NCBI RefSeq assembly: GCF_003590945.1
Contig: NZ_QYUK01000011.1
Coordinates: 4,337,501 to 4,374,006, forward strand
Direction: 5' to 3'
DNA: 36,506 nucleotides
Source of the DNA: Oleomonas cavernae
Lineage (GTDB): Bacteria; Pseudomonadota; Alphaproteobacteria; Zavarziniales; Zavarziniaceae
The notes below the pieces were generated by a model. That model did no database searches and was not told the origin of the DNA. It saw only the letters and a list, made by a program, of their open reading frames with translations. Position numbers and translations under genes: made by a program. Positions 28,822 through 36,506 of the stretch are shown here, in pieces; the stretch's first letter is position 1, and each line of letters begins with the position of its first letter.

Positions 28822-29850
28822 ATGCCAGATCCCAAAAACCGGGGGCGCCCGCCGGCGACCCTGGTCGATTCCTACAGTCGGACGATCACCTACCTGCGCG
28901 TTTCCGTCACCGACCGCTGCGATTTCCGCTGCCTCTACTGCATGGCGGAAGCAATGCAGTTCCTGCCCCGGGCGGAGGTGCTGACGTTCGATGAACTCGA
29001 CCGCCTGTGTGCCGCCTTCATCCGGCTGGGCGTGCGCCGGCTGCGCCTGACCGGCGGCGAGCCGCTGGTGCGGCGCGATATCCTGCTGCTCGTCGACGCC
29101 CTGGGGCGCCATCTGAAAAGCGGGGCGATCGACGAGTTGACCTTGACCACCAACGGCAGCCAGCTCGCCCGCCATGCCGAAGGGCTGGCGGCGGCCGGGG
29201 TGCGGCGCGTCAACGTCAGCCTCGACAGCCTGGACCCTGACCGGTTCGCGCAAATCACCCGGCGCGGCCGGCTGGCCGCGGTGTTGGAAGGCATCGAGGC
29301 GGCCAAGGCCGCCGGGCTTGCCGTGAAACTCAATGTGGTTGCCCTGCGTGGCCTCAACGAGGACGAGTTGGTGCCCATGGTGGCGTGGGCTCATGCCCGG
29401 GGGCATGACATCACCTTCATCGAAACCATGCCCTTGGGCGACATCGACGGCGACCGGACCGACCATTACCTGCCGCTGACCCGGGTCCGGCAGATGCTCG
29501 ACGGGCACTTCACCCTGGCCGAAAGCCCCCACCGCACGGGCGGTCCCGCCCGCTACGTCACGGCTGTCGAAACCGGCGGCCGGATCGGCTTCATCACCCC
29601 GCTCACGCACAATTTCTGCGAATCGTGTAACCGTGTGCGCCTGACCTGCACCGGCTCGCTCTATCTGTGCCTGGGGCAGGAGGACCGGTTCGATTTCCGC
29701 GACCTGCTGCGCGCCGGGACCGACGACCGGGGCCTGGAAGCCGCCATCCGCGCGGCGATCGCCCGCAAGCCCAGGGGCCACGATTTCGTGATCGACCGCG
29801 ACCATCGGGCCCCGGCGGTCGCGCGCCACATGAGCATGACCGGCGGCTGA
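28822..29850 (+). CDS. moaA: GTP 3',8-cyclase MoaA (molybdenum cofactor step 1)
   Basis: A 342-residue radical SAM enzyme making 3',8-cyclo-H2GTP from GTP. The N-terminal SAM cluster is C33-X3-C37-X2-C40 (CDFRCLYC). The C-terminal substrate cluster is C266-X2-C269-X13-C283. SAM-binding GGEPL is near residue 77 and the essential C-terminal Gly-Gly ends the protein. Its place in the cox locus suggests a dedicated boost of cofactor supply for CO dehydrogenase; no moaC or other moa gene accompanies it. No riboswitch-like leader is apparent in the roughly 100 bp upstream. Confidence 0.95.
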   Translation: MPDPKNRGRPPATLVDSYSRTITYLRVSVTDRCDFRCLYCMAEAMQFLPRAEVLTFDELDRLCAAFIRLGVRRLRLTGGEPLVRRDILLLVDALGRHLKSGAIDELTLTTNGSQLARHAEGLAAAGVRRVNVSLDSLDPDRFAQITRRGRLAAVLEGIEAAKAAGLAVKLNVVALRGLNEDELVPMVAWAHARGHDITFIETMPLGDIDGDRTDHYLPLTRVRQMLDGHFTLAESPHRTGGPARYVTAVETGGRIGFITPLTHNFCESCNRVRLTCTGSLYLCLGQEDRFDFRDLLRAGTDDRGLEAAIRAAIARKPRGHDFVIDRDHRAPAVARHMSMTGG

Positions 29851-29884
29851 TCCGCTCTATCGTTCGCCGCGGTGCCAGCGGCCT

Positions 29885-29910
29885 GTCGCCGGACGGCATT
29901 GCCCGGCGAC
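29885..29910. terminator. Hairpin after moaA
   Basis: GTCGCCGG (29885-29892) and its exact complement CCGGCGAC (29903-29910) with a 10-nt loop, 34 nt after the moaA stop. No T-run. It could mark the end of the moaA transcript before the MHYT-LytTR gene. Confidence 0.4.
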
Positions 29911-30042
29911 GGGCCAACACCGGTGACAGGCCAAAACATGTCATGGTTGACCGAAGCGGCGCGTATGCGATTCTAGTGCTAAAATAGCGCCGGTTGACGG
30001 ACGGCTTAAGAAATCGTCGGGAAGAAATCTCGGGAGGATGGG

Positions 30043-31224
30043 GTGATTACCCACAGTCCTTGGCTCGTTGCTCTGTCGTTGATCATTGCAGCCCAAGGCA
30101 GCTACGTCAGCCTGCTTCTTGCGGACGAGGGGGACCGCGTGCGCGGCATGCGCCGCCGACTGATCCTGGCCGCGGCGGCCATGACGCTGGCTGTCAGCAT
30201 CTGGTCGATGCATTTCGTCGGCATGCTGGCGGCGCGGTTTCCCGTGATGGTCGGCTTCCGAGTTCTGCCGACCCTGGTCTCCCTGCTGATTTGCGTGCTA
30301 GTCGTCGGCGCGGGGGTATTGATCGTCCACACCTCCCGCCCCAAGGTCGTGCGCATCGTCGGCGGCGCCGTGGCGATGGGGGCAGGTATCGCCACGATGC
30401 ACTATGTGGGCATGTCGGCGATCAATGGTTGTGAATTGCAGCATTCGCCGGTCTATGTCGTCGCCTCGACCCTGGTTGCCATCGTGGCCAGCGGCCTCGG
30501 CCTGTGGCAGATCGAGGGCCTGAGGCCGGAGGCCTCGCGCCGCGGCGCGTCGGCGGCGATTCTCGGCCTCGCCATTTCCGGCATGCACTACACCGCCATG
30601 GCGGGGCTGACGGCGATCCCCCTGGGCCTGTCGGCCCCGACCGATCCGGTGATGCCGCACGACATCATGGCGATCGTGGTCGCGGTGGTCTCCTTCCTCA
30701 TTTCCGGCGGGTTCCTGCTGTCGCTGACGCCCGATCGCCAGCTCGAGCGGGAACAACCGGCCGCGCCGGCCGCCGACGCAGCGCCCCCGCCGGCCGATGC
30801 GCCGCAAGAAGGCGCCCCGGCGCCCGTCGCCTCGGGCGCATCCGCCGGGGGGGAGGAAAAATCGCTGCCGCCGGAAGCGGCTTTTGCGCGCCAGGTCGAG
30901 GTGCAGAAAGACAACCGCAACCACCGGCTGGCGGTGTCGAGCATCGCCTTCGTGCGGGCCAATGGGCACTACACCCTGGTCTCGGACGGCGAGCAGGAAT
31001 TCTTCTGCCAGAGCACGATCGGCGAGATCGAGGCCCTGCTGGATCCTGCGCTGTTCATGCGCGTCCACCGTAGTTACATCGTGTCGATCAGCCGCATCGA
31101 AGCCGTCCGCCGGGCAGGCGACGGCGGCATTGCCGAGATCGACGCCCAGGTACCCCACATCATTCCGGTGGCGCGCGGACGCTTTTCAGCCGTCAAGAAA
31201 CGGCTGATGGAGTCTCACGGCTAG
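30043..31224 (+). CDS. MHYT-LytTR membrane sensor-regulator (CoxC/CoxH type)
   Basis: A 393-residue protein joining a seven-helix MHYT domain to a C-terminal LytTR DNA-binding domain. The three MHYT motifs are SMHFVGM (Met56-His57), TMHYVGM (Met119-His120) and GMHYTAM (Met181-His182), facing a proposed copper-type gas-sensing site for CO, O2 or NO. A Pro/Ala-rich linker covers about residues 235-270. The LytTR domain runs from about residue 300 (IAFVRANGHYTLV, FMRVHRSYIVSI, IPVARGRF). CoxC and CoxH of cox clusters have this architecture; which one this is cannot be decided. The GTG start follows GGGAGGATGGG. The TAG stop uses the TA target of the IS630 insertion. Confidence 0.9.
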   Translation: MITHSPWLVALSLIIAAQGSYVSLLLADEGDRVRGMRRRLILAAAAMTLAVSIWSMHFVGMLAARFPVMVGFRVLPTLVSLLICVLVVGAGVLIVHTSRPKVVRIVGGAVAMGAGIATMHYVGMSAINGCELQHSPVYVVASTLVAIVASGLGLWQIEGLRPEASRRGASAAILGLAISGMHYTAMAGLTAIPLGLSAPTDPVMPHDIMAIVVAVVSFLISGGFLLSLTPDRQLEREQPAAPAADAAPPPADAPQEGAPAPVASGASAGGEEKSLPPEAAFARQVEVQKDNRNHRLAVSSIAFVRANGHYTLVSDGEQEFFCQSTIGEIEALLDPALFMRVHRSYIVSISRIEAVRRAGDGGIAEIDAQVPHIIPVARGRFSAVKKRLMESHG

Positions 31225-32270
31225 AGCATCGCGCGAGAAACCTGAATCAGGCGATTCCCCTGGCGGGTAAATTGTGATTCATCCTCCCTGGAGGTGGATC
31301 ATGGGAAAAGCCTATTCGACTGATTTGCGGGCGCGGATTGACGCCCATGTGGCGGCGGGCCATTCGCGCCGTGACGCTGCGCGACGCTTTGGCGTGAGCC
31401 CGAGTTGCGCCGTGAAGCTGGCGCAGCATGTGGCAGCGACGGGCTCGGTGGCGCCGGTCCGTCAGGGCCGCCCGCCCGGCGGCGGCAAACTCGCGCCGCA
31501 TCAGGCGATGCTGATCGGGTGGGTCGAGGCCGAGCCCGACATCACGATGCCCGAGTTGGCCCAGCGGCTGAAGGCGGTCGCCGGGGTGACGGCCCATCCT
31601 GCGTCCTTGTCACGGGTGCTGCTGGCGGCCGGGTTCAGCGTCAAAAAAAACCCTGCTGGCCATGGAGTGCGGACGCGAGGAGGTTCATGACGAACGCCGG
31701 ACTTGGCGGGTCTACCGGCAGCCGCGTCTGCGCGAGCAGTCACACCGGCTGGTCTTCATCGACGAGACCGCGACCACGACCAAGATGACCCGGCTGCGTG
31801 GCCGGGCACGGCGCGGGGCACGGCTGAAAGCCCGCGCGCCCTTCGGCCACTGGAAGACCCAGACCTTCATCGCCGCGCTGCGCAGCGATGGCCTCACCGC
31901 GCCCTGGCTGATCGACGGGGCAATGAACCGGGCGAGCTTCGAGACCTATGTCGAGACCCAGCTCGCGCCAACACTCAATCCCGGCGACGTCGTGATCCTC
32001 GACAACCTCTCCAGCCACAAAAGCGAAAAGGCCCAGGCCAGCCTCAAGGCTCGTGGCGCCTGGTTCCTGTTCCTGCCGCCCTACAGCCCCGACCTCAACC
32101 CGATCGAGATGGCCTTCGCCAAGCTCAAGCCCATCTGCGGCGCATCGGCGCCAGAACCCTCGATGCCCTCTGGCGGGCCGTCGGCGATATCTGCGGCCTC
32201 TATTCGCCCGAGGAATGCGCCAGTTATCTCAAGGCCGCAGGGTATGCGTCAGATTAAACGCGCGATGCTC
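31224..32270 (+). mobile_element. IS630-family insertion sequence
   Basis: Perfect 12-bp terminal inverted repeats, GAGCATCGCGCG (31224-31235) and CGCGCGATGCTC (32259-32270), flanked by TA at 31222-31223 and 32271-32272. TA duplication and a roughly 1.05-kb length with a DDE transposase are typical of IS630. It inserted exactly at the stop codon of the upstream MHYT-LytTR gene. Confidence 0.93.
31301..32257 (+). pseudogene. IS630 transposase, two frame breaks
   Basis: A helix-turn-helix N-terminal part (DLRARIDAHVAAGHSRRDAARRFGVSPSCAVKLAQ) is followed by a DDE catalytic domain with [29 protein letters not shown] and [20 protein letters not shown]. The frame first shifts at an A8 run (31643-31650), one base longer than needed for a continuous ORF. 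It shifts again at CTCAAG|CCC near 32125-32132, where a G seems missing, before [12 protein letters not shown]. The first could be bypassed by transcriptional slippage; the second is a plain lesion or sequencing error. Confidence 0.85.
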
Positions 32271-32403
32271 TAGATCACAGACCCGGTTAGCGCCTCAGGC
32301 GTCGTCATCCGAAGGCGAGGGCCGGGGAGAAATGAACCAGACAAGAATATCGTCCGCCGAGTTGCAGCCTCGTCGGTTGCGCGCCCCGCAGCCAATCAAC
32401 GAG

Positions 32404-32434
32404 ACCGACATTCCCACGGGGGTGTCGGTTTTTT
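32404..32434 (+). terminator. Intrinsic terminator candidate
   Basis: ACCGACA (32404-32410) pairs with TGTCGGT (32423-32429) across a 12-nt loop and runs into six T residues (32429-32434). It lies downstream of the IS element, in a roughly 220-bp gap with no gene, and could end read-through from the cox side. It faces the 3' end of the minus-strand hypothetical gene. Confidence 0.65.
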
Positions 32435-32491
32435 GTTGTCCGGGGCGCACCAGGGTAAGCATCCGGCGGATGCCGCGGTTGAGGCTTTGGG

Positions 32492-32947
32492 TCATCGGGC
32501 CGGCAGCGCCTGCGGGGTTTCGGCTGCTTCGCTGACATCGCGGTGGACGCTGTCTTTAATAACGCGGATCGTCACATCGTTGAGATATTGCATGAGGGCG
32601 GCGTTGAGTTCCTGGAACTCGGGCCACAGGACCTGGTCGAGGAAGCGTTTCGGTACGCGCAGCATGACGGTCGTGAGACGCTGCCTGTGGAGCCGATACG
32701 GTTTCAATCCATAGCGCCGGCACAGCGCCAGAAAGAGGCGGCGTGCCCACTGGTCGGGCAAGGAGAATTGCATCTCGATGAGTTCATCGCTGCGCTCGAG
32801 TTCAGCCAGCCGCGTCTGGATGCGTTGAAGTGCCGCTTCCGCCGCGATCTTCTCGCCGGCGGTTCCCGCGCCGGCGAACAGCGCCTCGATCTTGCGCAGC
32901 TTATCGCGCAGTTGCACCTCTTCCGCCATCACCCCGCCCGCCCTCAT
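32492..32947 (-). CDS. Hypothetical protein with N-terminal coiled-coil
   Basis: A 151-residue protein I do not recognise as a named family. The first about 60 residues are charged and helical (EVQLRDKLRKIEALFAGAGTAGEKIAAEAAL), with a look of the DUF2786 N-terminus. The rest has a conserved-looking basic core (MQFSLPDQWARRLFLALCRRYGLKPY, HRQRLTTVMLRVPKRFLDQVLWPEF). The ATG at 32947 overlaps the stop of the upstream nucleotidyltransferase remnant as ATGA, so the two were translationally coupled. The partner is broken, so this gene may be left without its normal context. Confidence 0.6.
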   Translation of the reverse strand: MRAGGVMAEEVQLRDKLRKIEALFAGAGTAGEKIAAEAALQRIQTRLAELERSDELIEMQFSLPDQWARRLFLALCRRYGLKPYRLHRQRLTTVMLRVPKRFLDQVLWPEFQELNAALMQYLNDVTIRVIKDSVHRDVSEAAETPQALPAR

Positions 32948-33310
32948 CTCACACGAATCAAGACCAGCATCGCCGGCCTGAAGGCATCAGCCAGATCTTC
33001 CGCTCGCCGCTGCTCGAGCATGGTATCCAGGATCGTGGCCGCCTGCGCCAGATCCCTCCGGCTCTTTGCTGTTCCGTGATGGGCTGATGGATCAGGAAAT
33101 TGAGAAACCACAGCGGCTGCGCGGTTGCCCCACCGAGTGCCGGCATGGTGGTCGGCCGGCCGGAACAATCGTCAGAGCCACGGTTCGGTGTCAGGAATTC
33201 GACCAGATGGCCCGACCGTGATGCACAGCCGAGTAGCACTGGTATGCCACCGTAGCGACAAACACGTCCCGCAAGCGGAAGAAACTAGCAGTCGCCGCCC
33301 TCATGAAGGC
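32944..33310 (-). pseudogene. GSU2403-like nucleotidyltransferase remnant
   Basis: Three fragments in different frames resemble the GSU2403/NTP_transf_8 fold. In order: FFRLRDVFVATVAYQCYSAV (about 33225-33300), then HLVEFLTPNRGSDD with MPALGGATAQPLWFLNFLIHQPI (about 33075-33210), then RRDLAQAATILDTMLEQRRA with DLADAFRPAM (about 32950-33070). At least two frame breaks separate them and the N-terminus is missing at the junction with the TraD fragment. Family assignment is from memory of the fold's typical segments, so moderate. Confidence 0.55.
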
Positions 33311-33761
33311 GATCTTGGTCATGTCGCGCGAGGACAAGCGCAAAGGACGGCAGCCCTGGCTGCTCCTGGCCGCGCATGCGACACAGATGGACATCCTTCG
33401 GCTGCTGGTCACCTGCTTTATCGACTGTGTGTGCAGCACGATCCTGTCCCTGACACCCGATCGCAGGCGCCGGATCTTCATCATCATGCTGGATGAGTGG
33501 CCGTCGCTTCAGGAAATCCCGATGCTGGAGTCGATCATGGCGGACGGCGGCAAGTACGGCGCCAGCGTGTTCGCCACGATGCAGCAGCTCTCCCAGCTCA
33601 AGAAGCGTTATGGCGAGCAGGGCAACAAGGCCGTCCTGGGCCTGATACAAACCAAGGTGCTGTTCCGTGCGCCGGAGCGTACCACAGCGGAATGGTTCGA
33701 GGCACAGTTCGGCCGATCGATGTGGGGGCGGCCCAACGGAAGCGTCCGCCTTGCCACCTAA
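33303..33761 (+). pseudogene. TraD-type conjugative coupling protein fragment
   Basis: A 152-residue fragment of a VirD4/TraD ATPase, which normally has 500-700 residues. It retains the Walker B region (RRIFIIMLDEWPSL), then ESIMADGGKYGASVFATMQQLSQLKKRYG and ALGLIQTKV-like LGLIQTKVLFRAPERTTAEWF. The Walker A half is absent upstream, and the 3' end stops after RSMWGRPNG. This is debris of an integrative or conjugative element. The 5' edge overlaps the nucleotidyltransferase remnant on the other strand. Confidence 0.8.
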
Positions 33762-33865
33762 ATTCAGTCGCCGGGCGACTGGCCCACTGCGCGCCCGGGC
33801 GCGCTCTACACCTCTACAGGCCGTCCAGCCTCCGCCCTCAACGCGACGACAGGACGCGCTCATGG

Positions 33866-34516
33866 CTATTTCGTCTTTGCACCACTCGCCTTCGAGCCAT
33901 TTCGCGTGAGCTGCGCCAGCTTCTTGCTCTGGATGCCGCTCAGGAAGATCTCGCTCAGCACCTCGGCATATTGCTCGGCGGACATGGCGCCGCCCTCCCG
34001 GAACCATGTGTAGGTCCAGTTCAGGCTGCCCAGCAGCATCATGCCGACTGCCGTCTTGGTGCCCGCGGATTTGAGGTATTTGCTCCCATGCAGGTCGGCT
34101 ATGAGCTCGGAGAAACCATGAATCATCTCGCCCTGAGATTTCTTTAGGTATTCTTGTTCATCCGGCGCAAGTGAGTGGATTTCGTTCATCAATACTATGT
34201 GCCTGTCACGTGTTCTCATGTAAATGTCCATGAGAAGTGACGTTACGAATTTCAATTTTTCCTCGGGATTTAAATCTTTTTCCAGCGCTTCAGAAATAAG
34301 ATGATTTAATTCATCGACATGATTCTTGAGCATGTCAAATAATATTTGCGTCTTATCCTTATAATAATGGTAGATAAGCGCTTTGCTGATCCCGCATTTG
34401 CTGGCGATCATCGAAATGGAGGCCGTTCCAAATCCGACCGTCGCAAACAATTTCGATGATTCGTCAATGATATTTTGGCGCTTTTCGTCATAGTCATCCG
34501 ACCTTGGCCTTGCCAT
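33866..34516 (-). CDS. TetR-family transcriptional regulator
   Basis: A 216-residue TetR/AcrR protein. The N-terminal helix-turn-helix covers residues 10-60 (RQNIIDESSKLFATVGFGTASISMIASKCGISKALIYHYYKDKTQIL). The C-terminal ligand domain is unassigned. Its N-terminal coding region is much more AT-rich than neighbouring genes, suggesting transfer. It is divergent from the beta-propeller/RND gene pair and probably represses it through the dyad at 34813-34828. RND/MMPL transporters are commonly controlled this way. Confidence 0.9.
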   Translation of the reverse strand: MARPRSDDYDEKRQNIIDESSKLFATVGFGTASISMIASKCGISKALIYHYYKDKTQILFDMLKNHVDELNHLISEALEKDLNPEEKLKFVTSLLMDIYMRTRDRHIVLMNEIHSLAPDEQEYLKKSQGEMIHGFSELIADLHGSKYLKSAGTKTAVGMMLLGSLNWTYTWFREGGAMSAEQYAEVLSEIFLSGIQSKKLAQLTRNGSKASGAKTK

Positions 34517-34763
34517 TTCTTTTCATTCCTTCATTTCTGCCGCTAAATTGTTTCGAAGATAGAGTGCAATCAAAAAGTGTTGCTGTAGCCCCAGAGGGCG
34601 ATCGCACCGCCTGCGCGATCGCGATTTTCCACGCGCCGGGTCATTCATTCCCAAAAAGCATATGTCTTTTTTCATTTCTCATACTTTCGGATTGAACGAT
34701 CGGTCGACAAACTGCCGTTGCGGCATGCAGAGGCTTTTCCTCATTTTCGAGGCGATCGCTGTA

Positions 34764-34797
34764 CTGCCGGTTCGAGTACCGGCAGGTCCCGCCTGCC
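34764..34797. repeat. Overlapping alternative hairpins
   Basis: CTGCCGGT (34764-34771) pairs with ACCGGCAG (34778-34785). The right arm also overlaps GGCAGG (34781-34786), which can pair with CCTGCC (34792-34797). The two stems share GGCAG and are mutually exclusive. They lie in the tetR-propeller intergenic region, upstream of the operator-like dyad. Confidence 0.55.
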
Positions 34798-34812
34798 ACC
34801 CAATTATGAATT

Positions 34813-34828
34813 AACCGAGCGTTCGGTT
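34813..34828. promoter_or_regulatory. TetR-type operator AACCGA-N4-TCGGTT
   Basis: A perfect inverted repeat of 6-bp arms spaced by GCGT, with the ACCGA...TCGGT core common to TetR operators. It lies 49 bp before the propeller-gene ATG and about 300 bp from the tetR start. The 360-bp intergenic also carries GAACGATCGGTCGAC near 34692, a degenerate second copy. Confidence 0.6.
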
Positions 34829-34876
34829 CAATAAATGAGCGGTGCATGACGCCGCATCTGGTGGGGACGCACAGGA

Positions 34877-36022
34877 ATGCAACGTGATCTGCTGCGGCAG
34901 CCGATATTGGGCGATACAGGCCTTTCCGTGGCCGCCCGGAGGAAGGACGAACGAGGCGCCGCCGGTTTCGGTGTCGCCCTGACGAAACGTCTCCTCATGG
35001 CCACGGCCTTGGCCTGCGCGATCCTGGTCACCCATGCTTCCTCTCGCACTGCCATTGCCGATGGGGCAGCGCCGGCCAGGCTATATCCCGATCCGCTCTT
35101 TGGTGTCGTGCTGCTGGATCAATCGACGGCAATCGCAACCGGCTATCACGGGGCAGTCCGCCTCTCGGTCGACGGCGGAGCCACCTGGGCCGCCGAGCCG
35201 AGCGGTACCGAAGATATGCTCCGCCGCGTGGCGACCACATCGGATCACCATGTCTTTGCGGTCAGCCATGTCGGCAAGATCCTCGAGGCGGATGCCGATG
35301 CCCGCGGTTGGCGTACCGTGCATGACGAGCCGGGCCTCTATCTCAGGGACATCGCCTTCGCCACGCCTCAGGTCGGGTGGGCGGTCGGCCATGATGGTGT
35401 GATCCTGAAGACCGGCGACGGCGGTGCCACCTGGTCGCGGCAGGAACTCGCCAACTATACCGGCCGTGACAAGCCTCGCCTCAGCGGCGTGGCCGCCATC
35501 GACGCGGCCCATGCGCTGACCGTGGGCGAATTTGGCGTCATCGCCGAAACCCATGATGGCGGAACCACCTGGTCCGTGATCTCCGCCGGACAGTTTCCGA
35601 CATTTCTCGGCGTCGCCGTCGCCGGCAACACGGGCTACGCCGTCGGCCTCAATGGCACGCTGGTGCGACTGGCCAATTCAGAAGCGGACGGCTGGTCGGC
35701 TACCTTGGTCCCCTTGGGGACCACCCAGCATCTCCTCTCGGTCGCCCTTTCGCGGGATGGCACGGAGGGGCTGATCGGCGGCAATGGTTTGCTGCTGACC
35801 CTCCGCAATGGTCAGTTCCTGCCGGCGAAAGTCACGGAAGCCTTTGCACTGACTTACGCCTGGATTGGCGGGGTCGCCATCGGCGCGAGCGGCCGGGCCA
35901 TCGCGGTCGGGCAGGGCGGTGCAATTCTGGTTGCAGACCGCGCAAACGGGACCTTCAACCCTGCAGCCACCGGGCCGGTTACGGCCCAAACCACGACCGC
36001 GAGCGATCGGGTGACCCAATGA
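34877..36022 (+). CDS. YCF48/BNR-repeat beta-propeller protein
   Basis: A 381-residue, probably exported beta-propeller. A hydrophobic segment at about residues 42-55 (MATALACAILVTHASS) looks like a signal peptide or anchor. Three Asp-box-type motifs follow (VDGGATW, GDGGATW, HDGGTTW) along with repeated VGWAVGHDG, AYAVGLNG and AIAVGQGG units like those of YCF48/HCF136 proteins. Such proteins are often encoded just before MMPL/RND transporters, as here, and are thought to aid assembly or export. The ATG at 34877 is the longest start; a later one near 34997 is possible. Its stop overlaps the transporter start (ATGA). Confidence 0.8.
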   Translation: MQRDLLRQPILGDTGLSVAARRKDERGAAGFGVALTKRLLMATALACAILVTHASSRTAIADGAAPARLYPDPLFGVVLLDQSTAIATGYHGAVRLSVDGGATWAAEPSGTEDMLRRVATTSDHHVFAVSHVGKILEADADARGWRTVHDEPGLYLRDIAFATPQVGWAVGHDGVILKTGDGGATWSRQELANYTGRDKPRLSGVAAIDAAHALTVGEFGVIAETHDGGTTWSVISAGQFPTFLGVAVAGNTGYAVGLNGTLVRLANSEADGWSATLVPLGTTQHLLSVALSRDGTEGLIGGNGLLLTLRNGQFLPAKVTEAFALTYAWIGGVAIGASGRAIAVGQGGAILVADRANGTFNPAATGPVTAQTTTASDRVTQ

Positions 36023-36506
36023 TTGCCAACAAAATTTCCTCAATCGTGGGTCGGCGCGCATCGTTGATCGCGTCCTGCTTCTTCCTGCTGACCGCCTTCC
36101 TCGGCTACATGTCGTTTCGAGCCTGTCGCTGAGGTCGTGCTCGAGGCGATGCTGCCAATTCATCATCCCAACGTGGAACTGATGGCCAAATTCGGGGCGC
36201 AGTTCGGCGGTGCCAACACGACCTTGATCATGGTCGAGAATACCGAAGGCACCATCTACAACGAAAAATTCATGACCGCCTACAAGCGGGTGGCCGACGA
36301 GATCTACTTCCACCCGTCCGTGCAGCGCCATCTGGTGCAGGCGCTGACCCTGCGCAAGACCAAGGCGATCGTGGGCTCGGCCGGCCGGATCGACATCAAT
36401 GCCATTGCCTGGCCCGATCTGCCCCGTTCGCCCACGGATTGGCGAACTTCGAAGCGGCGTGAGGCCCAGTACCCGGCCTGCTGGTATCGGACGACGAGAG
36501 GCCGAT
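36019..36506 (+). pseudogene. RND/MMPL-family transporter, frameshifted and cut by window end
   Basis: The first residues MIANKISSIVGRRASLIASCFFLLTAFLGYMS are the N-terminal membrane helix of an MMPL/RND exporter. The frame then breaks at TTT (36115-36117), where an extra base is likely. It continues in another frame with FEPVAEVVLEAMLP and PNVELMAKFGAQFGGANTTLIMVEN, typical of the first periplasmic domain. A further shift follows near 36430, where DLPRSPTD should go into GLANFEAA and then a stop. Several lesions argue for a real pseudogene, though the distal end is out of view. Confidence 0.75.

Noticed and set aside
31643-31650. Programmed -1 ribosomal frameshift in the IS630 transposase
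   Set aside because: The downstream frame requires a +1 (or -2) change, not -1, and a second lesion further on breaks the gene anyway.

Overview
The window looks like a high-GC alphaproteobacterial chromosome. The basis is its base composition, a form I (OMP-type) aerobic CO dehydrogenase locus, CbbR and NsrR regulators, and ATGA-coupled operons. Genes for CO oxidation, a soluble methane monooxygenase (sMMO)-type hydroxylase and a CbbR-linked GAPDH together suggest a gas- and hydrocarbon-oxidising facultative autotroph. Carboxydotrophic Rhodospirillales such as Zavarzinia would fit, but that is a guess from gene content and not from any marker gene.

Layout. 1-2.8 kb: initiator tRNA, a YeiH-family membrane protein with a LysR regulator, and an NsrR-type Rrf2 regulator with visible cluster ligands. 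3.0-6.3 kb (minus strand): flavin-dependent monooxygenase, small membrane protein and sodium:solute symporter. 6.3-7.36 kb: a 1.08-kb divergent regulatory region with repeated TGCACA boxes, inverted repeats and a strong hairpin. 7.36-13.3 kb: an apparently intact sMMO-family operon in the order X-Y-B-C-Z, followed on the same strand by an iron superoxide dismutase and a single-domain haemoglobin. 13.4-14.5 kb: a dead tyrosine integrase. 14.5-17.4 kb: cbbR divergent from gap, and a DUF2182 membrane protein. 17.9-31.2 kb: CO dehydrogenase (coxM-S-L, then coxD-E-F-G-I), a frameshifted MoeA/MocA-like fusion, a frameshifted ompW, moaA and an MHYT-LytTR sensor-regulator of the CoxC/CoxH type. 31.2-33.8 kb: mobile-element debris (IS630, a broken nucleotidyltransferase, a TraD fragment). 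33.9-36.5 kb: TetR regulator, a beta-propeller protein and a broken RND/MMPL transporter that runs off the end.

How it fits together. The sMMO-type operon would hydroxylate a small alkane or alkene; the reductase takes NADH, and the added SOD and globin could manage oxygen and superoxide. CO dehydrogenase would feed electrons from CO to respiration. CoxD/E/F/G/I, MocA-like and MoaA functions would build its Mo-Cu centre and cofactor, and the membrane MHYT-LytTR protein is the obvious candidate regulator. Three exactly 20-bp-spaced direct repeats upstream of coxM resemble LytTR sites on the minus strand.

Several non-structural genes carry single-base frameshifts, many in short homopolymer runs, whereas the mmo and coxMSLDEFGI reading frames are open. 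Whether these are sequencing errors or real decay cannot be settled from the sequence alone.
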